Below the pieces are notes generated by a model. The model did no database searches. It saw nothing but the letters and a program-made list of their open reading frames with translations, and was not told the origin of the DNA. Shown here one piece after another: positions 9,457 through 18,964 of a DNA stretch of 64,000 bases. The translations under genes and the position numbers were made by a program. Numbering within the stretch: the first letter of the stretch is position 1; each line of letters starts with the position of its first letter. The stretch comes from Arenicellales bacterium (GTDB taxonomy: Bacteria > Pseudomonadota > Gammaproteobacteria > Arenicellales > JAJDZL01), in assembly GCA_958295885.1 (NCBI GenBank), contig OY282380.1, positions 1,054,001-1,118,000 of the forward strand. The letters run 5' to 3'.

Positions 9457-10725
9457 TCAATGCAGCCAAGGGTAAGGTCCGATTCCGCTGTCGTCGATCA
9501 GTTCCCCGTTTTCAAACCGGTCGAGAGAAAATGGTGCGATCAGGTCCGGGACCGCGTTTTCAGCCAGCAGTTCAGCCATCAGCCAACCCACAGCCGGGGT
9601 TGCCTTGAACCCCGAGTACCCCCACCCGCAGTTCACGTAAAGGTTTTCGATAGGTGTCGCACCCAGTACTGCATTGCCGTCCATCGTAATGTCAGCGGTA
9701 CCGGACCAATGTCGCATCAGTCTGAGATTGGACAGAATTGGCAAGATCTGCACCGCCTGAACAACGACGTCTTCGATTGTAGAAAATGAACCCCGCTTGG
9801 CAAATGATGGATAGCCATCGGATGCGCCACCCAGTATGAACTCTCCCTTATCGGTCTGACTGATGTAGCACAATTCGGCGTTGTAGTTGACAACCACATC
9901 GAGAGCAGGTTTCACCGGTTCTGACACGAAAGCCTGAACGTTAATCGATTGAATTGGCATTGACAATCCCGCGAGTTTCGCAACCTGAGACGTTGCCCCG
10001 GCAACGCTGATCAACACTTTTTCACATTGAATTGTGCCTCGGACCGTTTGAACTGCGCTGATTCTTCCAGCATTGAATTCAAAGCCGGTTACTGGACAAT
10101 GCTGTACGACGTGAATTCCCGCATCGGCAGCAGATTTTGCAAAGCCCCAGGCAACAGCATCATGACGAACGATGCCGCCTCTTTCCTGAACCAGTCCACC
10201 GGTGATGGGAAAACGCGCAGTTTCGCTCAAGTCTATTTGCGGCACCCGCTGCTTAAGCTCTTCGCGATTCAGGATCTTCGCATCAGCGCCACGCAGGCGC
10301 ATTGCATTCGCACGCAGCATGAATTCTTCCAGCTCGCCATCAGAGTGTGCAAGATCGACATACCCCCTAGGGGAATACATCAGGTTGAAACCAAGTTCTG
10401 GACCCAGAGATCCCCACAGATCAAGTGCGAAATTCTTTAGTGCAAAACTTGCATCCAGCAGGTAATCGGATCGGACGATCGCGGTATTTCGAGCCGTGTT
10501 GCCGCCGCCCAGCCAGCCCGATTCCAATACGGCTGCGTTCGTCTCGCCAAAGCGGGCTGCTAGGTAGTGTGCCGTCGCGAGCCCGTGACCGCCACCGCCA
10601 ATTATGACGATGTCGTAACTCGAACGAAGCTGCGGTGACGGGATGATGTTCGGCCAGGGATTCGACCCGAGCACATTGCGCAGCAGCGAGAATGCTGAAT
10701 AATTGACCTTTTGGGATTTCCCCAC
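9457..10725 (-). CDS. soxB: Sarcosine oxidase beta subunit
   Basis: The catalytic flavoprotein subunit (422 residues) that dehydrogenates sarcosine. It begins with the family-specific YSAFSLLRNVL segment and a Rossmann FAD motif VIIGGGGHGLATAHYLA at about residues 40-56. ESGWLGGGNTARNTAIVRSDY follows, then RHDAVAWGFAKSAADAG, which carries the His region linked to covalent FMN in characterised enzymes. GWGYSGFKATPAVGWLMAEL forms the C-terminal flavin contact. The start is GTG with no strong Shine-Dalgarno. It lies 24 bases behind the TPP-dependent decarboxylase gene, so both are probably one transcript. Confidence 0.97.
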   Translation of the reverse strand: MGKSQKVNYSAFSLLRNVLGSNPWPNIIPSPQLRSSYDIVIIGGGGHGLATAHYLAARFGETNAAVLESGWLGGGNTARNTAIVRSDYLLDASFALKNFALDLWGSLGPELGFNLMYSPRGYVDLAHSDGELEEFMLRANAMRLRGADAKILNREELKQRVPQIDLSETARFPITGGLVQERGGIVRHDAVAWGFAKSAADAGIHVVQHCPVTGFEFNAGRISAVQTVRGTIQCEKVLISVAGATSQVAKLAGLSMPIQSINVQAFVSEPVKPALDVVVNYNAELCYISQTDKGEFILGGASDGYPSFAKRGSFSTIEDVVVQAVQILPILSNLRLMRHWSGTADITMDGNAVLGATPIENLYVNCGWGYSGFKATPAVGWLMAELLAENAVPDLIAPFSLDRFENGELIDDSGIGPYPWLH

Positions 10726-10749
10726 AGGATGCAGACCTTTACAGGGAGT

Positions 10750-12363
10750 TTATTGAGGTCTCAGCCAGTCGTCGTCTTCCAATACGACGATTATTGAAGG
10801 ACCCTGGTGTTCGAGGGCTGTCTTTAGAGCGCATTCAAACGAGTCCTCGCTTTGTACCAGCGTACCCGGACAACCGAATGCTTCAGCCAGCTTAACGAAG
10901 TCCGGTGCTCGGGGATTGACGCCGATCTCGGGAATTCCTCGTTTCACCATTCCGTCCCGAATCATGGCATAGCTGTGGTTGTGCCAGATGACAATGGGAA
11001 TGCTGAGCGATTCTTCCACCGCGGTGGCGACTTCATTGACCGTAAACATAAAACCGCCGTCGCCAACCAGCGCTACGACTGGTTTGTCCGGTGTGGCCAG
11101 TTTCGCACCAATTGCGCCGGGAACCGCGCAGCCCAAGGTTCCATACCCTGCGGGATAAATCCAAGTGCGCGGCAGTTCGGTTTTCATTGCGGCTGTCCCC
11201 GTATAGACGACTTGAGCTATGTCCCCCATGATGACTGTTTCATCGGGCAGCACCGACCGCATCGCGCTGATCAGCGTGATGTGCTGTCGCTCAACTTCGG
11301 TATACTCACTCTCCTGTTCCATGCGGACTTGGTCAAGTTCGGAGACAATATCCCGGCTGCTGCCAGCTAGGTCGCTTTTCAGCCACTCGGCAATCATCAT
11401 TTGACAGGCTGCCTTCGAATCGCCGTGGACCGCAACAGACGCTGGAAAGGCATCATTGAATCGAGAAGAGTCGATATCAATTCGAATGACTTTCCCGTTT
11501 ACGGGCAGATCGTAAATGAAGCTGTCGGCTTCGGCAAGTTCCGTGCCAACAGCCAGAACTGCATCTGCCTTTCCAAGATAACGCTGAACGGCCGGACTGA
11601 TTATGCCGCCGCTCAAACTCAGGTGATTGGAATCAGGGACGATGCCTTTGCCTGCATTGGAGGAGATGACGCCGGCGCTCACAAGTTCAGCGAGGGAAGT
11701 GACTTCTCTGGAGGCATGCTGAGCGCCACCTCCCACGACAATAACCGGGCGTGCTGCTGCCCCGAGCAATGCCACCGCAGACTGTATCGAATGGACGGTC
11801 GGGAGCGGTCTGTCTGGCCGCGCACAGACCTGCCACTCGTCTTCGACTGGCATTTCCATTACGTCAATCGGAATCGCAATGTGCACGGGACGCGGTCTTT
11901 CGGAGTCAAAAATCGTGAAAGCCTTGGCGATCAGTTCGGGCACTTCATCCGGGTGATGCACCATCGCGCTAAATGCCGTCAACGGACGGGTAATGGCGCA
12001 TAAATCCGTGCTTTCATGCAGTCGTCCCCAACCCTTTCCCAAAGACCGACTGTCATTCGCACTGGAAATGACAAGCATGGGGATTGAATCCGCGTAGGCT
12101 TGGCCAATTCCAGTTGCTGCGTTGGTAACTCCAGGACCCGTAATCAGAGTGCATACCCCAGGTCTGCCGGTCACCCGGGCAAACCCGTCTGCCATGAAGC
12201 TCGCGCCTTGTTCATTGCGCGGAGTTACCGAACGAATGTTGCTGCCTTCGATTCCGCGGTACAGCTCCAGCGTATGTTCACCTGGAATTCCGAACACCAA
12301 CGTCACACCGTAACGTACGAGCAGCTGCATCAGCTCTTCCCCGCAAGTCTTCGGCGTCGTCAT
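10750..12363 (-). CDS. Thiamine-pyrophosphate-dependent decarboxylase, 5-guanidino-2-oxopentanoate decarboxylase-like
   Basis: A 537-residue member of the acetolactate synthase/benzoylformate decarboxylase superfamily. The N-terminal TPP pyrimidine domain carries FGIPGEHTLELYRG with the catalytic Glu in RNEQGASFMADGFARVTG. ITGPGVTNAATGIGQAYADSIPMLVIS closely follows AruI-type enzymes. The C-terminal domain has the TPP motif VGDGGFMFTVNEVATAVE (GDG...N). The ATG at 12363 is chosen over one 30 bases upstream because it has GGAGA at proper distance. AruI decarboxylates the 2-oxo acid derived from arginine; sulfoacetaldehyde acetyltransferase and related enzymes are alternatives. Co-transcription with soxBDAG and the divergent aminotransferase suggest decarboxylation of a 2-oxo acid made by transamination. 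Substrate is unproven. Confidence 0.8.
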   Translation of the reverse strand: MTTPKTCGEELMQLLVRYGVTLVFGIPGEHTLELYRGIEGSNIRSVTPRNEQGASFMADGFARVTGRPGVCTLITGPGVTNAATGIGQAYADSIPMLVISSANDSRSLGKGWGRLHESTDLCAITRPLTAFSAMVHHPDEVPELIAKAFTIFDSERPRPVHIAIPIDVMEMPVEDEWQVCARPDRPLPTVHSIQSAVALLGAAARPVIVVGGGAQHASREVTSLAELVSAGVISSNAGKGIVPDSNHLSLSGGIISPAVQRYLGKADAVLAVGTELAEADSFIYDLPVNGKVIRIDIDSSRFNDAFPASVAVHGDSKAACQMMIAEWLKSDLAGSSRDIVSELDQVRMEQESEYTEVERQHITLISAMRSVLPDETVIMGDIAQVVYTGTAAMKTELPRTWIYPAGYGTLGCAVPGAIGAKLATPDKPVVALVGDGGFMFTVNEVATAVEESLSIPIVIWHNHSYAMIRDGMVKRGIPEIGVNPRAPDFVKLAEAFGCPGTLVQSEDSFECALKTALEHQGPSIIVVLEDDDWLRPQ

Positions 12364-12393
12364 ACGTGTCTCCGTTACCGAATCAGGTAACAA

Positions 12394-12902
12394 TCGAGGG
12401 ATTGCAAAACAAAAATTCAGCTATGAATTTGCTTTAGAAAATCTCATTTTAGTATACCAGCAGAATCGTGCGGCAATCGTAGCGGGCGAGGCAAGACTTT
12501 TCTTTTTTCTAAATTCTGCCCACTATGGGAATCAGTTCAGCCACCGTTTTCCTGTAATCAGTTCACAGTCCGGTCGGTCGCCGCAATCTTGTGGACTGAT
12601 GAATTCCGGGCGCAAGGGTGCCGCTGTGGCTGTCGGCGACCAAGCTGGCGCATCTGCTCAAGAGAATGTCGGCCGCTGGTTTTACGGGTGACATTCACAT
12701 CAGAAACGGAAAAATATAAATAATTTAATATCAATGACTTTTGATGCATTGCAACAACCAATCCATAACTGAAATCCCAAAATTAGGATTGCTGAGGTTT
12801 GGCGCTTTGGCAACGAACTGAAAATTTGAGTCCCTGCCTTTGAAATGAAGTGTAATTGTTCGTTAACAGGTTTATTGATCGAAAATCCGAGACTTCAACA
12901 TT
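12394..12902. other. Divergent promoter region, no gene seen
   Basis: About 500 bases between the divergent decarboxylase-sox operon and the aminotransferase gene. It should hold promoters for both directions. Short open frames here show no protein-like pattern. I could not identify a riboswitch, a clear operator palindrome or a convincing promoter by eye. Confidence 0.5.
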
Positions 12903-14006
12903 ATGGACAGCCAAATATCAATTGCACCAAAACCCGTATTGGAAACAATCGACTACTACATGGTCGGAATTTCCAAACTCGATGGATTCGAAAAACCGAT
13001 CAAGCTCTCGTCCAACGAATCGGCCCTTGGCATGAGTCCAATGGCAATCGAAGCAGGCATGAAGTCGATCAAACGAGGTCATCTGTATCCCGAAGTCGAT
13101 ACGGCACGCCTGGCGGCTGCCATTGGAGCCAGTTATCGGCTCAATCCGAAACGGATGGCTTTCGGTCCCGGTTCCGATGAACTGCTTCAGCGAATTGTCA
13201 ATGCTTTCGCAGGGCCCGGAGAAGAATTAATTCATAGCAAAAACGCGTACATGCAGTTTCCGATCTATGCAAAACTGGCCGGTGCGTCCCCGGTTGCGGC
13301 CGACGACGCGGATTTTAGTTATAGCGTTGACGCGATCCTCCAGCAGGTTGGTGATCGAACCCGGATCGTGCTGCTAGCCAATCCAGACAACCCGTCAGGC
13401 ACCTATTTGTCCGGTTCTGAAATTCGCCGCCTGCACCAGCATCTGCCTGGCAGCGTACTGCTCATCATCGACGCCGCTTATGAAGAGTACGCGCAAGTTG
13501 ACGACTATGAATCTGGAACCCAGTTGGTCCATGAGTTTGACAATGTCATCGTAACCCGGACATTTTCAAAAGTTCATGGCATGGCAGGCCTGCGCCTTGG
13601 TTGGTGTTATGGACCGGAATGGGTCGTGGAACTTATTACCAAAATTGGGCCCTCCTTTCCGGTGAACTGCGTTGCGTATTCCGCAGGCATCGCCAGTATT
13701 GAAGACGCGGAATTTACCGAAAAGGTACTTGCGCACAACGAGCAATGGATCCATACCCTTACGAGCGAATTCAACCAGCTGGGTCTAACGACCTACCCCA
13801 GTCAAACCAACTTTTTACTGGTTGGTTTTCCTCTGGATTGCGGACGAAGCGCTGCTGAGACGAATCATTATCTGAATTCAAACGGCATCATTCCCAGACA
13901 GTTCGCAGTGCCGGATTATTTGGACAAATTACGTTTTACGGTAGGGACCGACGCCGAAATGTACAAAACCATTGATGTCATGCAGCAATTCATGCGTTCT
14001 GCATAG
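12903..14006 (+). CDS. HisC-like PLP-dependent aminotransferase
   Basis: A 367-residue class I/II aminotransferase of the histidinol-phosphate aminotransferase family. Visible motifs are KLSSNESALGMSP near the start, GPGSDELLQRI, the NPDNPSG motif near residue 160, DAAYEEYA with the PLP-ring Asp, and the Schiff-base lysine in TRTFSKVHGMAGLRLGW. Rather than in a his operon, it sits divergent from a TPP-dependent 2-oxo acid decarboxylase and among methylated-amine genes. An amino acid catabolic role (transamination followed by decarboxylation) is therefore plausible. True histidine biosynthesis cannot be excluded from this window. Confidence 0.85.
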   Translation: MDSQISIAPKPVLETIDYYMVGISKLDGFEKPIKLSSNESALGMSPMAIEAGMKSIKRGHLYPEVDTARLAAAIGASYRLNPKRMAFGPGSDELLQRIVNAFAGPGEELIHSKNAYMQFPIYAKLAGASPVAADDADFSYSVDAILQQVGDRTRIVLLANPDNPSGTYLSGSEIRRLHQHLPGSVLLIIDAAYEEYAQVDDYESGTQLVHEFDNVIVTRTFSKVHGMAGLRLGWCYGPEWVVELITKIGPSFPVNCVAYSAGIASIEDAEFTEKVLAHNEQWIHTLTSEFNQLGLTTYPSQTNFLLVGFPLDCGRSAAETNHYLNSNGIIPRQFAVPDYLDKLRFTVGTDAEMYKTIDVMQQFMRSA

Positions 14007-14099
14007 ATCCACTGATGAGAATAGCGCAAAGGAAACTGAAAAACTGATTCTGCACAGTCTGCCACTGGACCGGTGCTCGATTGAGACGTTGGAATTCCC

Positions 14100-14918
14100 T
14101 TACTTACGAACGCGTACGACCGGGTACTGGTCGCTGTCCAGCGGCTGTCCGTCCTTCAGGTGTGGATTGATAATGATCCGGTTGACTTCCCCATCAGAAT
14201 GGTAAGTCATGCCATCTCCGGTGTATCGCACGGCGTAACCTCTGCGCACGGCGGGCGAGGCATTCGCTTTTGCACCATGTACGATCATTCCATCGAATGC
14301 GATCACATCACCTGGCTCCATCTCCCAGCACAGAATTTTGTGCTGCCCGCGCTCTGTTTCAAAATCTGGCAGTGGCTCGAATGCATTTTCAGTACCTTGG
14401 TAAAAGGCAGCCTGACTGCCATCTTTTGCCACCGTGAACGGCTGATACCATTTTTCCCACAAGTTTGAACCAGCAATGAATTCAAGCGGGCCAGCATTGA
14501 AACTGATTGAGTCAAGCGCTAGCCAGACTGTGATGGCACGACCGTTCCGTACCGGCCAGTAAGGCAGATCATTGTGCCATGGGGTCGCCGGGTCCCCAGC
14601 GGTTTTGGCGAAAACCTGATCGTAGAGCAGATTGACCTTGGATGACTCCATTAATGCAGCGGCAATCGCTGGCGCCGAAGAATTTAGACAAAATTCGCGG
14701 CAGGCGTCATCACTTTCCCATACCCTCTGGCGATGAAAATAATTGTCCGAATGACTGAGAGCCCTGTCTGCAGAAACGCGGAGATCGGTAATCCAAGGTT
14801 CCCCAAAAACGGATTTCAGCAAAATTGCTCCATCCTTATGGTAAGTGCTCAAAGTCTCGGGCTGAACCGTGAACGGATCTCTATTCAAATCGTGTTCATC
14901 CCTTATTTCTTTCAACAT
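14100..14918 (-). CDS. Phytanoyl-CoA dioxygenase (PhyH) family oxygenase
   Basis: A 272-residue Fe(II)/2-oxoglutarate oxygenase of the PhyH family. The iron ligands appear as HND in PWHNDLPYWP and the distal His in AFDGMIVHGAKAN; the following RRGYAVRYTGD supplies the likely 2-oxoglutarate-binding arginine. YHKDGAILLKSVF near the start is typical of the family. The ATG at 14918 is preferred over a frame beginning 84 bases upstream, because family homology starts after it. PhyH enzymes hydroxylate diverse small molecules, and the substrate is not predictable here. It is convergent with the aminotransferase gene, 93 bases apart. Confidence 0.88.
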   Translation of the reverse strand: MLKEIRDEHDLNRDPFTVQPETLSTYHKDGAILLKSVFGEPWITDLRVSADRALSHSDNYFHRQRVWESDDACREFCLNSSAPAIAAALMESSKVNLLYDQVFAKTAGDPATPWHNDLPYWPVRNGRAITVWLALDSISFNAGPLEFIAGSNLWEKWYQPFTVAKDGSQAAFYQGTENAFEPLPDFETERGQHKILCWEMEPGDVIAFDGMIVHGAKANASPAVRRGYAVRYTGDGMTYHSDGEVNRIIINPHLKDGQPLDSDQYPVVRVRK

Positions 14919-15183
14919 AAACAATATATTAATTCGATTAAGAGAATTTCTGACCCAGTACGGGAAGGTGCGGAACCGGGGCGTCAAACTAAAATGGTTC
15001 AATCGTCTATTGAACCGTAACGAAGTATACTACACGATGCGGCAAGACCAATGCGAGTTGGTTTGATCACCGCAAAACCTGCTTTACGAAGTGAGCATTG
15101 AACAAGCGGCGAAACACAACGGTTGAACTCGAACCAAGTTTTCAATTACGCCCGGTATTCAGTTAAATTTGAGGGGCCATGCA

Positions 15184-16860
15184 ATGAATCACCCGTACGA
15201 CCTAGGGGCATATTTCAACTCGATCAACAGCGGTCGCAATGAATCGGAAACCTGGTTCAACCGCGGGATAATTTGGCTTTTTGGATTTGATCTGGAAATG
15301 TCCTTTCGATGCTTCAAGCGAGTCACTGAACTCAACCGGAATTACGCGATGGCTTACTGGGGCATGGCATATGCATCGGGAATCTATTACAACAAACCCT
15401 GGGCTCGAATGCAAAAAGACGAAATGGTCGAAAAATTGCGGCGAACCTATCACTATTCCCGTGAAGCAAAACAAAAAATTGCTTTTGCATCGGACTGGCA
15501 GGCGATGATGATCGATGCTTTGCAGGCACGTTATCAATCACCCACCCCGGTTGACTTTGCACACTATGAGCGTTGGAACGATGACTACGCGGACGAAATG
15601 CGACTTGTTTATGAAGCTTTTCCGGAACATGATGACGTTTCAGCGCTTTTTGCGGAAGCGCTGATGACGCGGACACCATGGGCGCTTTGGAATTTGAGAT
15701 CGGGAAAGCCGTCTGAAGGCGCATCGACGTTAGAGGCGATTGAAGTCTTGCAAAAAGCCGCGGCTCGAATCGAAAAAGCCAAAAAAGTGCCGCATCCGGG
15801 CATTTTGCACATGTACATCCACGTCATGGAAATGTCTCCCGTTCCAGAAAAAGCACTCAGAGCCAGCGACCAGCTTCGAGAACTAGTCCCGGATTCAGGC
15901 CATTTGTGTCACATGCCTTCTCATATTGACGTTCGCTGCGGTCACTATTACGAGGCTGTTATAGCCAATGACAGGGCTGCCGCCGCTGACCGAATTTACG
16001 TTAGGCATGAAGGGCTGATCAACTATCAGGCGCTTTCGCGCATTCATAATCTGCACCTGAAAGTCTACGCAGCAATGTTTCTAGGACAATGTTCTCAAGC
16101 TTTGGATGCTGCGGAAAAAATAATTGAAACCACCCCAGAGGAGCTGCTCAGAATTGAAAACCCAGCCATGGCCGACTGGATGGAAGGCTATATCGCGGTC
16201 AAGGCGCACGTCTACATTCGCTTCGGACGCTGGCAGGAAATCATCAATCACCCACTTCCCGAGGATTCAGAACTCTACTCGATGACAACTGCAACCTGGC
16301 GGTACGCGAAAGGCATTGCTCACGCGGTGCGCGGAGAAATTGAACAGGCGAAATCTGAACAGAAATATTTTTATGAAGCGGTAAGGCGCGTCCCCGAAAC
16401 CCGGTATCTGTTCAACAATTCCTGTCAGGATGTTTTGAAAATTGCCGCTCAGATGCTAAATGGCGAACTTGAATATCGACAGGCGAATTACGACGCGGCT
16501 TTCAAGTGCCTGCGCAGGGCCGTCTATCTGGATGATAACCTGAAGTACGATGAACCCTGGGGATGGATGCAGCCCGCCCGCCATGCTCTAGGCGCTCTGC
16601 TGCTCGAGCAGGGTCACATCGAAGAGGCCCGACAAGCCTATATGGACGATCTAGGTCTGTCTGACACGCTGGTCTGCACCTCACAGCACATCGAAAATCC
16701 GTGGAGTCTGCATGGACTCGTCGAGTGTCTTGAACGACTGGGTAAAAAGAAACAGGCGCGGATGTTTCGCTTTAGGCTGAACCTCGCAAAGGCAAGAGCA
16801 GATGTACCCATCAATGCATCCTGCGCCTGCAGGCTTCAGCATCACTGCTGCGATGGATAG
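15184..16860 (+). CDS. Large TPR-repeat protein, function unknown
   Basis: A 558-residue protein made of helical TPR-like units (for example FDLEMSFRCFKRVTELNRNYAMAYWGMAYASG at about 30-65 and ANYDAAFKCLRRAVYLDDNLKYDEPW near 440-470). There is no signal peptide or membrane segment. The ATG at 15184 has GAGGGG about 8 bases upstream, which fixes the start; the frame extends 15 bases further. The Cys-rich tail ASCACRLQHHCC is unusual. Proteins of this type recur in environmental bacteria without known function. Its neighbours are two Fe(II)/2-oxoglutarate oxygenases on the opposite strand. Confidence 0.8.
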   Translation: MNHPYDLGAYFNSINSGRNESETWFNRGIIWLFGFDLEMSFRCFKRVTELNRNYAMAYWGMAYASGIYYNKPWARMQKDEMVEKLRRTYHYSREAKQKIAFASDWQAMMIDALQARYQSPTPVDFAHYERWNDDYADEMRLVYEAFPEHDDVSALFAEALMTRTPWALWNLRSGKPSEGASTLEAIEVLQKAAARIEKAKKVPHPGILHMYIHVMEMSPVPEKALRASDQLRELVPDSGHLCHMPSHIDVRCGHYYEAVIANDRAAAADRIYVRHEGLINYQALSRIHNLHLKVYAAMFLGQCSQALDAAEKIIETTPEELLRIENPAMADWMEGYIAVKAHVYIRFGRWQEIINHPLPEDSELYSMTTATWRYAKGIAHAVRGEIEQAKSEQKYFYEAVRRVPETRYLFNNSCQDVLKIAAQMLNGELEYRQANYDAAFKCLRRAVYLDDNLKYDEPWGWMQPARHALGALLLEQGHIEEARQAYMDDLGLSDTLVCTSQHIENPWSLHGLVECLERLGKKKQARMFRFRLNLAKARADVPINASCACRLQHHCCDG

Positions 16861-16938
16861 GCGGATTTAAACCGGTCGACGCGCACGCTATCGCATCTTG
16901 CCGACTCCGCGGCAACCTCAGACTAATGGTGTAGAAAC

Positions 16939-17808
16939 TCAGGCAGCCTGTCTGAAAACCTGCTTGAAATAGGGTCGGTCACCGACTATTGTTACACGAT
17001 TCATCACTCGGTGCGCTGCACCATAGTCGTGCGATGCGTAGTGCTGCGTACAACGATTGTCCCAGAACGCAACATCACCAATTTGCCAGGTATGTCGGAT
17101 CTGAAAATCAGGGAGTTGAGATTGGTGATGCAGTATTCTGAGCAGCCCTTCGCTTTCCGGTTCCGACAGTTCATTGATCCGCGAGGTGTAGTATTCGTTT
17201 ACGTAGAGCGCCGTTCGTCCCGTTTCGGGATGCGTTCGAAGTACCGGGTGAGTCATAAGCGGGAATGCTTCTTTTAGTTTCTGCAGTCGTTTTTCACCAT
17301 TCGGCTGCATTCTTAAGGAAGTCGCCCAGCCCCGTTCAATGGAGTGCTGAGCGGTCAATGACTCAAGCATTTTTTTGATCGGCGAAGACAATGTGTCGTA
17401 TGCGGCATACATGCTGGCGAATACGGTATCGCCCCCTGAGTCTGGAATTTTTCTGGCGATCAGGATGGAACCCAAAGAAGGAGCTTCCTGATAGGTTACG
17501 TCAGAATGCCAGTAATGCTCGGCATCATGCGCGCGTCCTTTTGATTCAATGACAGTCAAGCGAGGATCGTCTTCTTTACAGTCAAACACCGGATGAGGCG
17601 TATCGAGCTCGCCAAAATATGCGGCAAACCTCAAATGCTCAGAATCCGAAACTGACTGATTTCTAAAAAACAACACACTGAATTCCAGCAGTGCGCTTCT
17701 GACTTCTGCGACAGTTTCTTTTGTCAGCGGCTGACTTAGGTCAATACCGTCCACGAAAGCACCCAAGTAAGGAGAACGACGTGTAGTGCTGATTTGCTTG
17801 TAACTCAT
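16939..17808 (-). CDS. TauD/TfdA-family Fe(II)/2-oxoglutarate dioxygenase
   Basis: A 289-residue oxygenase. The iron triad is visible as His and Asp in YWHSDVTYQEAPS and the distal His in DNRCTQHYASHDY; the arginine that binds the 2-oxoglutarate carboxylate is in HRVMNRVTIVGD. ALYVNEYYTSRI is a typical TauD/TfdA core strand. Substrates in this family include taurine, alkyl sulfates, phenoxyacetates and gamma-butyrobetaine-like compounds. The context of methylated amines makes an amine or betaine-type substrate possible, but that is inference. The ATG at 17808 has a GGAG Shine-Dalgarno that overlaps the stop of a short upstream frame. Confidence 0.9.
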   Translation of the reverse strand: MSYKQISTTRRSPYLGAFVDGIDLSQPLTKETVAEVRSALLEFSVLFFRNQSVSDSEHLRFAAYFGELDTPHPVFDCKEDDPRLTVIESKGRAHDAEHYWHSDVTYQEAPSLGSILIARKIPDSGGDTVFASMYAAYDTLSSPIKKMLESLTAQHSIERGWATSLRMQPNGEKRLQKLKEAFPLMTHPVLRTHPETGRTALYVNEYYTSRINELSEPESEGLLRILHHQSQLPDFQIRHTWQIGDVAFWDNRCTQHYASHDYGAAHRVMNRVTIVGDRPYFKQVFRQAA

Positions 17809-17810
17809 AA

Positions 17811-18014
17811 TTACTCCATCAATTTGATCGTTTCGTCTTTCTGTTGAATTTCAAGATGTAATTGCGTCGAATTTCCTGTTATTGTAGCAGTGACAAAAGA
17901 TCGCGTTGAGTATCGTGCATTCGCCAGAAGTTCTAGTTTCAGCTTTTTTGGTTGATCTTTTCTGGTTCCGTACTGTAAGTCGTTAGTTCTATTGAACGTG
18001 TACGTTTTGCTCAT
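17811..18014 (-). CDS. Possible 67-residue protein coupled to the TauD-like gene
   Basis: A short frame whose last codons (ATG-GAG-TAA) contain the Shine-Dalgarno of the following dioxygenase; only 2 bases separate its stop from the next ATG. The product is Lys/Thr-rich, with no recognised domain, signal peptide or membrane segment. The arrangement suggests translational coupling or a leader peptide. A frame this short can also be chance, so this is tentative. Confidence 0.3.
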   Translation of the reverse strand: MSKTYTFNRTNDLQYGTRKDQPKKLKLELLANARYSTRSFVTATITGNSTQLHLEIQQKDETIKLME

Positions 18015-18964
18015 TTTTTAGCATCAATACCGGCCATGGATCTCATGGTGAATGCTTTGACCGAACGGCTGCGAACTGCCAGCCGACTTTTAGTGGACCA
18101 CGCACTGGATGCCGCCAAGCGAAGCTCTCATTCTCATTCATATGACTTTATTTGTCAGCTGCCTCTGAAGTCCAAATGCATACGTCGACCCCAACCCGCC
18201 GAGCACACCCATATCGACGCGATTCGTGGGCAGCCAGTCCCTTTCAATGCTTCCGAATACGCTCTTGGGGTCAACTGCCTTCGCATGGAGATCGTGCGTG
18301 AACAGGATTAGAATGTCACCTATCGCAATCGCTTCATCAATTCCATTACCATCAATTGATAACAATGCCGAAATCTTCGCAAACTGTGGACGAAGCCGTT
18401 GGAAAATGAATGCTTTGCCTGTTGAAAAATAATAGTGAACTCACGGAGCACAATTTCGGACATAGTGCCGATGGATTGCCCAATCTGCTACTGACCTTGA
18501 ATTTTGTTCATTTTATTACACATCAGCTGCGATCTATTGCGCGGGTTATGGCAAAAATCGCGCAGTCACTTCTTCGTTGCTTTGGACTATTTCCTCAACT
18601 GCAGATTCTCTGAAAATTGGCGGATGTGGCTGCGCGCCATCAGTCGGCCTCGACCGCGCAATTCTCGAACTTTTGACTTCCCAACAAATTAGGGCTTTCA
18701 AAGCAACGTAAATCCAAAATTAAAATTGCTCCGCATCAGCAGTTGACGAAAAAATGTTTGAATCTGGATCAGTAGTAGATGATTCTGCTCTCATTCGTCG
18801 ACTGCGGAGGACAGGCAGGGAGATTGGAATTGATGCTGCAGCCGGCAGCTTGAAATTTGTTAAAATCGAAACATGAAGCCGACGCTTTTTCTGCCACCCA
18901 TCGTCTCGAATTTCAGTTTTGATGGAAATAAAACTCAGATGCCGTACCTGAATCGCGCAACTCA
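18015..18964. other. Non-coding stretch with a possible gene remnant on the minus strand
   Basis: Between the divergent dioxygenase and dehydrogenase genes. On the minus strand, about 18138-18440 reads as an open frame without a good start. It includes LLSIDGNGIDEAIAIGDILI and VDMGVLGGLGSTYAFGL, more protein-like than the other frames, but I do not recognise the family. The rest shows no gene. It presumably holds promoters for both flanking genes. Confidence 0.3.

Noticed and set aside
10852-12003. Long open frames antisense to the TPP-dependent decarboxylase
   Set aside because: They lie opposite a well-supported gene, have no recognisable domains and reflect codon bias of the true strand.
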